Shown here: piece by piece, positions 49,328-58,026 of the stretch
Layout of the letters: each line of letters starts with the position of its first letter
How positions within the stretch are numbered: the stretch's first letter is position 1
Virus record (IMG/VR): IMGVR_UViG_3300002835_000074
Coordinates: 1 to 64,000 of that record
Length of the DNA: 64,000 bases
Strand: one strand, 5' to 3'
DNA from: a virus
Notes under the pieces: model-generated
The model's database searches: none
The model's input: only the letters and a program-made list of their open reading frames with translations
Told to the model about the DNA's origin: nothing
Made by a program: the position numbers and the translations under genes

Positions 49328-51502
49328 ATGGAAAAGCTAACTAGTCTTGCTAATAATTTAACTCTAAATTACCGTGGAGAGTGGAGAGAAGGAGTTTCTT
49401 ATACTAAAAATGATGTTATAAGAGTTAATGGTGCCGCTTATATTTGTAAAACCGATAAGTATGCTGAAAATAATTTATATGGTGAAAAATATAAACCAGA
49501 AAATGATACGCAGGGATGGGATAGATATTCCTCTGGTTATATGTGGACTGGTCAGTGGATGGAGAATGGAACTTACTATCCAGGAGATGTAGTAAATTAT
49601 AATGGCGATCGTTATGTTTGTATGAAGCATGGTAGGATGATTCATCCTATCTACGAAAGAACATCAGCAACAACATATTGGCAAAGAATTAGTGCTAGTT
49701 CAAATCAGAATAAAGAAAATAGAATCCTACAATTTAATAATCGCAACCCTATGGGTTGGAATGATAGAAATATGGGGCATATTCCTGGAAGAATAGATAA
49801 TGGTGCTTTATCTAACCAGGGATATTCGTTTATTAATGGTGAGTTTGAAGCAGTTCATATAGGTCGCCATAGTAGCTATGGATATGGTGGGTCTGAATAT
49901 GGAGTTGGTGCGTCTCAACATAATCCAGCTGAATCAACATTCCAGTGGTGGGACCACTATGATAATTATAGAAACTCTAGTGTAACTCAGGGTACAACTT
50001 GGTCAAGACCAAGATGTATTCAAATCGTTGGTGATGACCAACACATGTATGGATTCTTATTTGATAATGGAGAAGTTTTCTGGGCTGGTTGGATGGGTTC
50101 AGGGGAGCATGGTGATGGTGGAACAACTAACAGATATTATTCGAGAAGAGTTGGTCGAACAAACAATACTGGTGGTGGTTTCGATTATAACCAACAAATT
50201 CAACAGTATCAGGCTTCTCAAGGGAGTAGAGGTCAGGGATTTTTAAGGGATATTCAGGCAATTAAGATTGGAACAAGTTCTTCGTCTAATGCTAACAACT
50301 CAAGTAGTGTTAATGGTGCTCTGGATATTGATGGTCGGCTATGGACTTGGGGATATAACGGATACTCTGGACTAGGTAGAAACTTTAGGTATAATAATAA
50401 CTGGTTTAATAGCTATGTTCCAGCTAGAATTCCTCAGCAATATTTTGATAACCGAAAACTTTTAGATTTTTGGTTAGCTGGTGGTAACTATCAGTATGGG
50501 TTTGCTCAAGATGAAGATGGCAATCTATGGGGTTGGGGATGGAATGGTAATGACCAACTTGGTGTTGGTAATGACCAATACACTGGTGCTCCAAGAAAAG
50601 TTTTATATAATTGGGAAAAGCATGGCGGAATTAAAAAAATAGCAACTGCTGGATATAATACTTACTATACTACAGTTGTCCTTACAAATGATGGTGTTTT
50701 GCACATGGCTGGACTTCTTAATTGGATTGGTTCCAACCTTTATAGTTCTGGTTCATACGATGGGGATGAGCCAAATGGTGGAACAGGATTTTCTCCAATG
50801 CAAAAAGTTTGGTGGGATAGAGCTAGATCTCTTGAGGTGTCAGGATCTGGTCTTAGGAGCTTATGGAATATTACAGACTTATACAATGATGTTGAAGATT
50901 TTTGGCTAAGTAATGACCAGAATAATCCAAGATTGTTTATTAAACAGAGAAGTACGGGAATGATTTATGGTGTTGGTGTGCAATCTTACCATAGATTTAC
51001 TTCACTTGATCAACTCCTGGCAGAAAACCAAAATACTGGTGATTTTCCATGGTCAAACACAAATCTTCAATACCCAGTTCCAGTTTATAGTGGTTCTAAT
51101 GATGTTATTGATATTAGTAGAGTTGGTACTGGAAATGATGAATGGAGACTTGGATTATTCCTAACTTCTAACCAAAGATGTCTTACTATCGGTGGTAATA
51201 CCACAACAGATCCAGGTAGAGCAAAGGGTGTCAGTTTTAGAAGTGGCCGTCAAACAATGGATAACCGAAACAAACTTCCATGGGAATTTGATGCTACTCA
51301 GTCCGCAGGCAACTTGCAAGCAAACTGGTTCTCAGCCATTGCATCAATACAAGGATCTCAGGGTGATGGATGGTGGGCAATTTGTCAGGATGATAGACTA
51401 TTTTATGTTGGTAACCAAACTTGGCCTGCTTCATTCGATCCTGGAAGATACTCCACTCAATCGTCCGTACATTCTTATAACTTATCCAGGGTTGCAACCT
51501 GA
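49328..51502 (+). CDS. RCC1-repeat virion protein, third paralogue, 724 residues
   Basis: Two CBM5/12-like modules (NYRGEWREGVSYTKNDVIRV; GQWMENGTYYPGDVVNYNG) and RCC1-type blades LWTWGYNGYSGLGRNFR, LWGWGWNGNDQLGVGND, plus degenerate blades such as VFWAGWMGSGEHGDGGT. Rich in W, G, N and Y. It ends the structural module; the next gene has its own promoter. Confidence 0.78.
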   Translation: MEKLTSLANNLTLNYRGEWREGVSYTKNDVIRVNGAAYICKTDKYAENNLYGEKYKPENDTQGWDRYSSGYMWTGQWMENGTYYPGDVVNYNGDRYVCMKHGRMIHPIYERTSATTYWQRISASSNQNKENRILQFNNRNPMGWNDRNMGHIPGRIDNGALSNQGYSFINGEFEAVHIGRHSSYGYGGSEYGVGASQHNPAESTFQWWDHYDNYRNSSVTQGTTWSRPRCIQIVGDDQHMYGFLFDNGEVFWAGWMGSGEHGDGGTTNRYYSRRVGRTNNTGGGFDYNQQIQQYQASQGSRGQGFLRDIQAIKIGTSSSSNANNSSSVNGALDIDGRLWTWGYNGYSGLGRNFRYNNNWFNSYVPARIPQQYFDNRKLLDFWLAGGNYQYGFAQDEDGNLWGWGWNGNDQLGVGNDQYTGAPRKVLYNWEKHGGIKKIATAGYNTYYTTVVLTNDGVLHMAGLLNWIGSNLYSSGSYDGDEPNGGTGFSPMQKVWWDRARSLEVSGSGLRSLWNITDLYNDVEDFWLSNDQNNPRLFIKQRSTGMIYGVGVQSYHRFTSLDQLLAENQNTGDFPWSNTNLQYPVPVYSGSNDVIDISRVGTGNDEWRLGLFLTSNQRCLTIGGNTTTDPGRAKGVSFRSGRQTMDNRNKLPWEFDATQSAGNLQANWFSAIASIQGSQGDGWWAICQDDRLFYVGNQTWPASFDPGRYSTQSSVHSYNLSRVAT

Positions 51503-51505
51503 TAC

Positions 51506-51534
51506 TTGTAAAACCCATATATATTTGGTATAAT
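51506..51534 (+). promoter_or_regulatory. sigma70-type promoter TTGTAA-N17-TATAAT
   Basis: TTGTAA (51506-51511) and TATAAT (51529-51534) with 17-nt spacing begin only 3 nt after the stop of the last fibre gene. The predicted start near 51541 leads into the second glycan island at 51559. Confidence 0.65.
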
Positions 51535-51558
51535 TGATAATAACCTTAGTTGAAGTGT

Positions 51559-52551
51559 ATGCATTTTGCAAAAATTGCTTTAGATAATGGTGGTAGTATT
51601 CATCCTTTAATCATTCCTTCTTATCTTACAAATGGCACGGGATTAATGAATCCTTCCATTTACAATGATAATGGTAAGTTAATGGTAAATCTTCGCCATG
51701 TGAACTATACATTCTACCACTCTGAAAAGAAAACTTTTCAGCATCAGTGGGGTCCTTTGACTTATGTGCATCCTGAAAATGATATGCACCTAAGGACTAC
51801 GAATTATTATTTGGAGTTGGATGATAGTTTAAAAATAACGAGAGTCAATAAGATTGATACTTCTGAGTTAGATAAAGAACCTCTTTGGGATTTTGTTGGT
51901 CTAGAAGATGCTAGACTTTTCCGTTGGGGAGGAGACTTGTATATTTCTGGTGTAAGAAGGGATACAACAACAAATGGTCAGGGAAGAATGGAACTGTCCA
52001 AGATTGTTGTTGGAGAAGATTATGTCAAAGAGGTTTCAAGAGTTCGTATTGAACCACCCAAAGATCCTAATTCTTATTGTGAAAAGAATTGGATGCCCAT
52101 TCCCGATATGGATTGGCACTATGTAAAGTGGTCAAATCCTACCGAAGTTGTCAAGGTTAATCCTACTGCAGGGACTTCTGAGACTATTGCTCTCACTCAA
52201 ATGGTGGATATCCCCAGAGATGTACGTGGTGGTTCTCATGTGCTTCCCCTTGGAGACAATTATTACTTCGCTCTTACACACGAAGTTGATTTGTTTAAGA
52301 GTGAAGTTGGTAGAAAGGATGGATTGTATCGTCACAGATTTCTTGTATGGGATAAAAATTGGCAGATACAAGGATTCTCTAAAGACTTTTCTTTCATGGA
52401 TGCCCATGTTGAATTTTGTACGGGCATGTGCTACTATAAAGGTGACTTACTAATGACTTTTGGATTCCAAGATAATGCCGCTTATGTGCTGAGAGTTTCT
52501 CCTCAGGTTGTAGAAGATTTTATTGCTGGAAAGTACGATGAAGAGAACTGA
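51559..52551 (+). CDS. glycosidase/phosphorylase-like five-bladed beta-propeller protein
   Basis: 330 residues. Repeated strand motifs typical of GH43/GH130-type propellers: NPSIYNDNGKLMVNLRHVNY, then WDFVGLEDARLFRWGGDLYI (LEDAR is close to the GH130 signature), WMPIPDMDWHYVKWS (the KNW..P pattern), and RGGSHVLPLGDNYYFALTH. GH130 enzymes phosphorolyse mannosides; whether this one is active is unclear. I start at ATG 51559, 9 nt inside the frame opened by TTG 51550. It begins a four-gene glycan island. Confidence 0.65.
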   Translation: MHFAKIALDNGGSIHPLIIPSYLTNGTGLMNPSIYNDNGKLMVNLRHVNYTFYHSEKKTFQHQWGPLTYVHPENDMHLRTTNYYLELDDSLKITRVNKIDTSELDKEPLWDFVGLEDARLFRWGGDLYISGVRRDTTTNGQGRMELSKIVVGEDYVKEVSRVRIEPPKDPNSYCEKNWMPIPDMDWHYVKWSNPTEVVKVNPTAGTSETIALTQMVDIPRDVRGGSHVLPLGDNYYFALTHEVDLFKSEVGRKDGLYRHRFLVWDKNWQIQGFSKDFSFMDAHVEFCTGMCYYKGDLLMTFGFQDNAAYVLRVSPQVVEDFIAGKYDEEN

Positions 52552-54415
52552 TATTATTCAATCCCTAATTGATAAAGTTAAAGCAAAAAAGTATCTTGAG
52601 ATTGGTGTCTCTGCAGGAGAGAATTTCAGGGAAATCAAATGCGATTATAAGGTTGGTGTCGATCCTGAACTGACTTCTCCAGCTACAATTTTTGCAACTT
52701 CAGATGATTTCTTTGAAAAAAATACTGAGAACTTTGATGTAATTTTTATCGATGGATTGCATCATGCTGACCAAGTATATCGTGACATAATAAATTCACT
52801 AAAGATTTTGAATCCTGGTGGATACATTGTCTGCCACGATATGAACCCAGAACTGGAAGAGCATCAGGTTATTCCCTTCCGTGGTGGGATTTGGAACGGA
52901 GATTGTTGGAAAGCATTTGTAACTCTGAGACAAGAAAGAGATGATCTTTCTATGTGCGTTGTGGATGCTGATTATGGATGTGGAGTCATTCAAGTTGGCA
53001 AACAAGAAAAGTTAGTTTTTGATAATGCATTTCAGAAATTAGACTTTGCTAATTTTTCTAGAAATAGAAAGAAGTGGTTGAATTTAATTACTCCTGACCA
53101 GTTTGCATCGAAAGTATTAATGAAAAACACAGAAAACGATATTGTTGATGAGTCATATCTAATCAATCTTCTGGAAACTTATATTCAAAATCCAGATGAT
53201 CCTGAGATTAACTATGAGTTGGCTATTTTCTATGATGAAATTGGGCAGACTGCTGCTGCAATGTCATATTATCTGAGAACTACTGAAAGGTCTGATGATA
53301 AACTACTTCAGTATGAGTGCCTTATTCGTGCTTCGATGTGTTATGACAAACAAGGAACTCGTAAATTTACTGTTAAGGGTTTGATTCAGAATGCAATCAC
53401 AGTTATCCCATCTCGCCCTGAAGGTCATTTTCTTCTTGCGAGATACTATGAACGCTCTGATCAGGATGGAAGTTGGAAAGATTGTTATCTAACTGCTTGT
53501 GTTGCTGAAGAGTTTTGTGATAGGAATCCACCACCACTACGCACTAAGGTAGATTATCCAGGATTTTATGGAATTCTATTTGAGAAAGCCATATCATCTT
53601 GGTGGTGTGGTCTATGTGATGAGTCTCGTGATATGTTGCAGGACTTGCTTGACAACTATGAACTTGATGAAGTGCATCGCCAAGCAGTTATTTCTAATCT
53701 TGAAAAACTCACTGGTGATAAATCATCTGGATTACCAAAGTTGAATTGGTATTCTAAAAAGAATCATGGTAAATTAAGATTTAAGTTTAAAGGTTCTAAA
53801 GAGGTTGAAAAGAACTATGCAGAATCTTATCAGGATATGTTTGTTCTTTCCATGCTCAATGGTAAGAAGAATGGAACATACCTTGAAATTGGAGCAGGCA
53901 ATGCTTTCTATGGAAACAATACTGCATTATTAGAAACAAAATATGGATGGAACGGTGTTGCCCTTGATATTGATGAAAACTTTGTTAATGCCCATAATCA
54001 GGAGAGAAAGCATACATGCTTACTCAAAGATGCCCTCAAAGTCAATTACGAGCGGTTCCTGAATGGGTTAGACATGCCAACCGATATCGACTACCTACAA
54101 CTTGATTGCGACCCTCCTGAGGTCACCTACAAGATACTCCTGACGATGCCTTTTGAGACTCATCGCTTTGCTGTCATTACTTATGAGCATGACTACTATT
54201 GTGATGAGACAAAATCTTTCAGAGATAAGTCTCGAAAGTACCTTGAGTCTTTTGGTTATAAATTAGTTGTAGATAATATTTCACCCGATGATAATAGACC
54301 TTATGAAGACTGGTGGGTGCATCCAGAATTGGTTGATGAAAAAATCATTCAGAAAATGATTTGCGTTGATGGTGAAACTAAAAAAGCTGAAAAGTACATG
54401 TTAAATTCTCTGTAA
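52538..54415 (+). CDS. three-domain fusion: methyltransferase - TPR - FkbM-like methyltransferase
   Basis: 625 residues. About 1-165 is a class I methyltransferase (KYLEIGVSAGENFREI; FDVIFIDGLHHADQVYRD; PGGYIVCHDM). The middle, roughly 215-400, has helical pairs of TPR type (PEINYELAIFYDEIGQTAAA; RPEGHFLLARYYERSDQDG). About 440-625 is a second SAM fold with GTYLEIGAGNAFYGNN, VALDIDENFVNA and IDYLQLDCDPPEV, nearest to FkbM. ATG 52538 is inside the end of the preceding gene. Two methyltransferases joined by TPRs suggest sequential or paired modification of a polymer held by the TPR scaffold (inference). Confidence 0.78.
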   Translation: MKRTDIIQSLIDKVKAKKYLEIGVSAGENFREIKCDYKVGVDPELTSPATIFATSDDFFEKNTENFDVIFIDGLHHADQVYRDIINSLKILNPGGYIVCHDMNPELEEHQVIPFRGGIWNGDCWKAFVTLRQERDDLSMCVVDADYGCGVIQVGKQEKLVFDNAFQKLDFANFSRNRKKWLNLITPDQFASKVLMKNTENDIVDESYLINLLETYIQNPDDPEINYELAIFYDEIGQTAAAMSYYLRTTERSDDKLLQYECLIRASMCYDKQGTRKFTVKGLIQNAITVIPSRPEGHFLLARYYERSDQDGSWKDCYLTACVAEEFCDRNPPPLRTKVDYPGFYGILFEKAISSWWCGLCDESRDMLQDLLDNYELDEVHRQAVISNLEKLTGDKSSGLPKLNWYSKKNHGKLRFKFKGSKEVEKNYAESYQDMFVLSMLNGKKNGTYLEIGAGNAFYGNNTALLETKYGWNGVALDIDENFVNAHNQERKHTCLLKDALKVNYERFLNGLDMPTDIDYLQLDCDPPEVTYKILLTMPFETHRFAVITYEHDYYCDETKSFRDKSRKYLESFGYKLVVDNISPDDNRPYEDWWVHPELVDEKIIQKMICVDGETKKAEKYMLNSL

Positions 54416-54419
54416 TCTT

Positions 54420-55202
54420 ATGTCTATACCTGTAATTGGAGTACCTGTTGTTAATAGTACATTCTGGGTTAGTCGTTTACTCATGAGCATCGACTATCCT
54501 GTCGATGAAGTATTCATTGTTAATAATAATGGTCGAGGAGAACTTGATGAAGACTTGGATAAACTGGCAAGTATCAAGCATAAGTATGTGAAAAAAGTTA
54601 AGGTTGCCCACCTTCCTGGCAATCTTGGAGTTGCTGGATCTTGGAACTTGATTATCAAGTGTTATCTGATGTCCCCCTACTGGATTATCTGCAATGATGA
54701 CGTATCCTTTGGTCCAGGATTCTTAGAAGAGATGGTGAATACTGTCAATTCTGATGAAATGATCGGAATGGTTCATGGTAACAAAGGTGACTATGGTGTT
54801 GGTAGTTGGGATTTATTCCTGATTAGAGAAAATATCATTAGGGCATTTGGTCTTTTTGATGAAAATCTATATCCTGCCTATTGTGAAGATGCTGATATGA
54901 TTATGCGTTTCATGCATCGACCAATTCGTAAAGTTATGGAATTGAATAGTATGTACTATCATGGGTTTGGTGAGAAGCAAGAGTATTACACCCATGGAAG
55001 TCAAACTAAAAAGAATGATCCATCTCTGAAAGAAAAACTTGAAGCATCTAATGCAATGAATATTGATTACCTTACTGAAAAGTGGGGTAAAGATTGGAGG
55101 ATTTGTGGTCCAACTGAATTGCCATTTGAGGGTAAAGAACAATTTATTTCTGCAACAACATTTGATTTGGATTTTGTTCGTAGTAAGCACCTAGGATTCT
55201 AA
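54420..55202 (+). CDS. GT2-family glycosyltransferase
   Basis: 260 residues of GT-A fold: VIGVPVVNSTFWVSRLLMSI at the start, VDEVFIVNNNGRGE, PGNLGVAGSWNLII, then CNDDVSFGP (DxD equivalent) and the YCEDADMIMRF block with the ED acid motif of GT2. Rhamnosyl- or related transferase type. Between a methyltransferase fusion and an oxygenase gene, it likely builds or caps a modified glycan. Confidence 0.85.
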   Translation: MSIPVIGVPVVNSTFWVSRLLMSIDYPVDEVFIVNNNGRGELDEDLDKLASIKHKYVKKVKVAHLPGNLGVAGSWNLIIKCYLMSPYWIICNDDVSFGPGFLEEMVNTVNSDEMIGMVHGNKGDYGVGSWDLFLIRENIIRAFGLFDENLYPAYCEDADMIMRFMHRPIRKVMELNSMYYHGFGEKQEYYTHGSQTKKNDPSLKEKLEASNAMNIDYLTEKWGKDWRICGPTELPFEGKEQFISATTFDLDFVRSKHLGF

Positions 55203-55203
55203 T

Positions 55204-55803
55204 ATGAATCAACTATTAAGTGTTAATCCTGAATATAGAAAATCTCAGAGAGTAATCATTGTTGATAATTTCTATAGAGATCCAGATGCTGTAAGAAAAT
55301 TTGCTCTAGAGCAAGATTTCTTTGATGATGCTGGATACATTGGCAGGAGAACTCGTAAGCAATTTTTCATTCCTGGAACAAAAGAAGCATTTGAAGATCT
55401 TCTTGGACAACCAATTATCAAGTGGGAAGACCATGGAATGAATGGTCGCTTTCAGCATAATTGGTCTGGGGAAAAACTTGTTTATCACTGCGATGACCAG
55501 ACTTGGGCTGGTATGGTTTATCTAACACCCGATGCTCCACCACAATGTGGAACTACCATGTGGAGGCATAAAGAAACTAAGATTCACCATAATTCTCAAA
55601 TTGATTGGGCAGCAGGTCAAGGTCTTAAAGTCTTTAATCAAAGAACATTTCTTGATAGAACTCCATATGAACCAGTAGATGTTGCAGGAAATGTCTATAA
55701 CAGATTAGTTCTTTTTAGTGGTGGAAATATTCACTCAGCATCTGAATATTTTGGAGACTGCCTTCAAAACTGCCGCTTGTGGCACATGTTCTTTTTTGAT
55801 TAA
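55204..55803 (+). CDS. 2OG-Fe(II) oxygenase-like protein (DUF6445-like)
   Basis: 199 residues: IIVDNFYRDPDAVRKFALEQ near the start, then VYHCDDQTWAGMVYLTPDAP carrying an HxD motif, and LVLFSGGNIHSASEYFG...RLWHMFFFD, which gives the distal His and the Arg of a double-stranded beta-helix oxygenase. Third oxygenase-like gene here. Its substrate could be a protein or glycan of the preceding island. Confidence 0.65.
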   Translation: MNQLLSVNPEYRKSQRVIIVDNFYRDPDAVRKFALEQDFFDDAGYIGRRTRKQFFIPGTKEAFEDLLGQPIIKWEDHGMNGRFQHNWSGEKLVYHCDDQTWAGMVYLTPDAPPQCGTTMWRHKETKIHHNSQIDWAAGQGLKVFNQRTFLDRTPYEPVDVAGNVYNRLVLFSGGNIHSASEYFGDCLQNCRLWHMFFFD

Positions 55804-55825
55804 ATACTTATACAAAAATTATAAA
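55796..55825 (+). promoter_or_regulatory. promoter of the glutaredoxin gene
   Basis: TTGATT (55796-55801), 18 nt, TATAAA (55820-55825), with TTAAATA (a late-like form) overlapping at 55800-55806. The start would fall at about the ATG 55831, so the leader would be almost absent; a moderate match only. Confidence 0.45.
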
Positions 55826-55830
55826 GAAAT

Positions 55831-56067
55831 ATGAACTTTACAATCTATTCAAAACCAGGTTGTCCATATTGTGACAAAATTAAAAGCGTAATGAAGTTGA
55901 CAAAGATGACACATGTGGTGTATACTCTTGACAAGGACTTTACCGCAGAGGAATTTTACTCCGAGTTTGGTGAGGGGAGTACATTTCCCCAAATTGTTGT
56001 TGATGATAAAAAATTAGGAGGATGTACTGATACAGTTAAGTTTTTACAAGAGCAAAAAATTGTTTGA
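55831..56067 (+). CDS. nrdC: glutaredoxin
   Basis: 78 residues: FTIYSKPGCPYCDKIKSVMK with redox CPYC at 11-14, STFPQIVVDDKKLGGCTDT with the cis-Pro and the GG motif for glutathione binding. It reduces ribonucleotide reductase and other disulphides. Cyanophage members are called nrdC or grx. The stop overlaps the next ATG (TGATGG). Confidence 0.92.
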   Translation: MNFTIYSKPGCPYCDKIKSVMKLTKMTHVVYTLDKDFTAEEFYSEFGEGSTFPQIVVDDKKLGGCTDTVKFLQEQKIV

Positions 56068-56240
56068 TGGCGGACATAAATAAAGACATCCACATTAATC
56101 GTGGAGTTGAATTTATTCTTAATGGAGGAAAAAGAAAGCAACCCAAAGATTTTCATATTATATTCGAGAAGTTGGTTTGCTTTCTGAGACGGGAAGTAAC
56201 CATCTACTTTGAGTTTTCCATTAAAGTAAGGAAAAAGTAG
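56067..56240 (+). CDS. hypothetical protein, 57 residues
   Basis: ATG 56067 overlaps the nrdC stop. Basic beta-rich protein: INKDIHINRGVEFILNGGKR, then FHIIFEKLVCFLRREVTIYF. ATAAATA at 56076-56082 is within its first codons and is more likely coding chance than a promoter. Unknown function. Confidence 0.5.
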   Translation: MADINKDIHINRGVEFILNGGKRKQPKDFHIIFEKLVCFLRREVTIYFEFSIKVRKK

Positions 56241-56262
56241 TAGTTCCCGAGGGAGAAAAACT

Positions 56263-56490
56263 ATGTTAGCAACTAGTTTAGTTTTCGGTTCTTTTTTAAC
56301 CGTATTATTTTTTATAGTTGGAATAATGGGAGGATGGGTTGCAAGAGAATATATGATGAACTATCGGGAAATTCCACGACCTCACCCCGAAATGTTTGAT
56401 GGACAAGGAAATCTAATTCCAGATGAGGTGATTGCATTTAACTTTGAGAACTATCATGACTACGAAGACAACGGCGACGAAGAAGACTGA
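56263..56490 (+). CDS. membrane-anchored acidic protein, 75 residues
   Basis: An N-terminal transmembrane helix (LVFGSFLTVLFFIVGIMGGW), then a soluble tail RPHPEMFDGQGNLIPDEV and an acidic end (HDYEDNGDEED). Single-pass with the tail probably in the cytoplasm. Preceded by GAGGGAGAA. It overlaps the next gene by 35 nt. No family recognised. Confidence 0.6.
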   Translation: MLATSLVFGSFLTVLFFIVGIMGGWVAREYMMNYREIPRPHPEMFDGQGNLIPDEVIAFNFENYHDYEDNGDEED

Positions 56491-57055
56491 ATCAAAATTT
56501 ACGGTTAAGAAGGAATCTCCTATTCCCGATCTTCCTTCAAATCCATTTATTTTTGAGATTTTAAGTCTTGCATGTAAGCAAAAAAGTACAGCAAAAAAGG
56601 TAGAAGTACTTCAAAAGTATTCTCATCCTGCTCTGAAGACTCTTTTTATTTGGAACTTTGATGAGACGGTTGTTTCTATTCTTCCCCCAGGAGATGTACC
56701 TTATGCAGGTACTGATGAACAAACTTCATTCAGCGGAACTCTGTCTGGAAAGATTACAGATGCTGTTTCTAAGATGGGTGAGTTGGGAAGTAGTTCTTTA
56801 GGTTCTCAGGACCAGGGACGCTCATCAATTCGTAAGGAATATAATAAGTTTTATAATTTTGTAAAGGGTGGTAACGATGGATTGAGTTCTCTTCGTAGAG
56901 AAACAATGTTTATTAACATTCTTCAAGGTCTTCATCCTCTTGAAGCAGAAATTGTTATTCTTACTAAGGATAAAAAACTGACAGACAAATACAAACTCAC
57001 CAGGGAAGTAGTTTCACAAGCTTATCCTGATATTAAGTGGGGAGGTCGTTCGTGA
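56456..57055 (+). CDS. conserved cyanophage-type protein, 199 residues (DUF6433-like)
   Basis: Start ATG 56456 inside the preceding gene. After a basic Thr/Lys-rich N-terminus, the core has PFIFEILSLACKQKSTAKKV, then FDETVVSILPPGDVPYAG, and a C-terminal HPLEAEIVILTKDKKLTDKY. This core resembles a widespread T4-like phage protein of unknown role; it is soluble and helical. Family name from memory, so tentative. Confidence 0.6.
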   Translation: MTTKTTATKKTESKFTVKKESPIPDLPSNPFIFEILSLACKQKSTAKKVEVLQKYSHPALKTLFIWNFDETVVSILPPGDVPYAGTDEQTSFSGTLSGKITDAVSKMGELGSSSLGSQDQGRSSIRKEYNKFYNFVKGGNDGLSSLRRETMFINILQGLHPLEAEIVILTKDKKLTDKYKLTREVVSQAYPDIKWGGRS

Positions 57056-57405
57056 GTCAGGTTCGTGATGTAGTTGAAGAAACCCACAATACGGAAAAGC
57101 ATATGGACTATTGGACACCAGCAGAAAAAGAAACCTGTAAGTCACGCTATGGTTGTGATATTTTAATTGAAAATGGTTCATATGCTGATGTCTGTACTAA
57201 AGAAGCACCGAATGATGCTTACATCGTAAAGTATATTGTTGATGAGGAAATTTGTTTTGATTTAACTAGAGGATCACGAATTCGTTTGTTTGATATGTAC
57301 TGGGACAAGTTTCGTGAAAATCTAAAGAGTATTGACTTTGGGTATGGAAGAATCAATCCAAAGTTATGGGGTTATCAAGCACCCAAAACCAAAAAGCGAA
57401 AGTGA
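57052..57405 (+). CDS. hypothetical protein, 117 residues
   Basis: GTG 57052 overlaps the previous stop (GTGA) and is preceded by GGGGAGG, which decides the start over the frame's upstream 57037. SQVRDVVEETHNTEKHMDYW, then CKSRYGCDILIENGSYADVC and IVKYIVDEEICFDLTRGSRI; C-terminus is basic (KTKKRK). Mixed alpha/beta and cytoplasmic. Unknown. Confidence 0.6.
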   Translation: MSQVRDVVEETHNTEKHMDYWTPAEKETCKSRYGCDILIENGSYADVCTKEAPNDAYIVKYIVDEEICFDLTRGSRIRLFDMYWDKFRENLKSIDFGYGRINPKLWGYQAPKTKKRK

Positions 57406-57531
57406 TTTTCTTTTTGGGGTAAAAAATTTCCGCCAAAATTTTTCTTGCGCGAAGGTTTTCATAAATCTTCACGCCTTTTAGTATAATAGAGATACATTTT
57501 TGTATCTATTGTTACTATTTCAAAATAAAAC

Positions 57532-57561
57532 TTGACTATATAGTGTGAATAGGGGTATAAT
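57532..57561 (+). promoter_or_regulatory. sigma70-type promoter TTGACT-N18-TATAAT
   Basis: TTGACT (57532-57537) and TATAAT (57556-57561) 18 nt apart, start near 57568, ATG 57582. The region 57406-57531 upstream has no gene: it is A+T-rich with an imperfect GAAG...CTTC inverted repeat around 57450-57470 and an isolated TATAAT at 57482. Confidence 0.72.
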
Positions 57562-57581
57562 AATCCCCTAACGTTCATCCT

Positions 57582-57788
57582 ATGACTAAAGCACTTTTGC
57601 TTTTAGCATGGGTTCCACTTCTTTCTATTTCTACGCCTCAACTTGCCAAATCTAATCAAGTGACTATAAGTTGCGACGCAGCGTGGGAACTAATGGACAT
57701 CGTTAAAAACGACGATGTAGTAGACCAAAGAAAAGAAGACCGATTGCTATCAGAACTCCGAAAGGACGTTATAAGACTTAAGTGCTAA
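57582..57788 (+). CDS. small exported protein, 68 residues
   Basis: A signal peptide is plausible: MTKALLLLAWVPLLSISTPQ followed by LAKSNQ. The mature part is helical and charged (AAWELMDIVKNDDVVDQRKE...LRKDVIRLKC) with two cysteines that could pair in the periplasm. First gene after a strong early-type promoter. Function unknown. Confidence 0.6.
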   Translation: MTKALLLLAWVPLLSISTPQLAKSNQVTISCDAAWELMDIVKNDDVVDQRKEDRLLSELRKDVIRLKC

Positions 57789-57808
57789 ACTGAATAGGAC
57801 GGAAGTAA

Positions 57809-57994
57809 GCCGACTCGGAACGGATCGTTCATCTATGGAAACAATTCTCTGGACTTGCATTGAGGCTCAAAGACTTATTAGTAATGTAAAACTAAAAATG
57901 GATGAGCCTGCAAGATCTGAACTTATTCAGATCTTTAAAGAAGGATCTCCAAGAACTTGTAAATTCATAGACGCAAAAGCCGACTGAAGGAACG
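57809..57994 (+). repeat. two copies of GCCGACT-N1/3-GGAACG flanking a small gene
   Basis: GCCGACTCGGAACG at 57809-57822 and GCCGACTGAAGGAACG at 57979-57994 precede two consecutive small genes. The G+C-rich pair stands out in an A+T-rich stretch and may be a shared leader, binding site or recombination junction for small-gene cassettes. Confidence 0.45.
57835..57987 (+). CDS. hypothetical protein, 50 residues
   Basis: ATG 57835 to TGA 57987. METILWTCIEAQRLISNVKL, then KMDEPARSELIQIFKEGSPR: a helical soluble protein with two cysteines. The end is shared with the second GCCGACT element. Unknown. Confidence 0.5.
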   Translation: METILWTCIEAQRLISNVKLKMDEPARSELIQIFKEGSPRTCKFIDAKAD

Positions 57995-58026
57995 CTCTTT
58001 AGCCTCAAAATTAAGGAGAAAACCTA

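Noticed and set aside
56076-56082. ATAAATA inside the start of the 57-residue ORF as a late promoter
   Set aside because: It falls within codons 4-6 of a gene coupled to nrdC and is 181 nt from the next separate start at 56263; chance in A+T-rich DNA is the simpler explanation.
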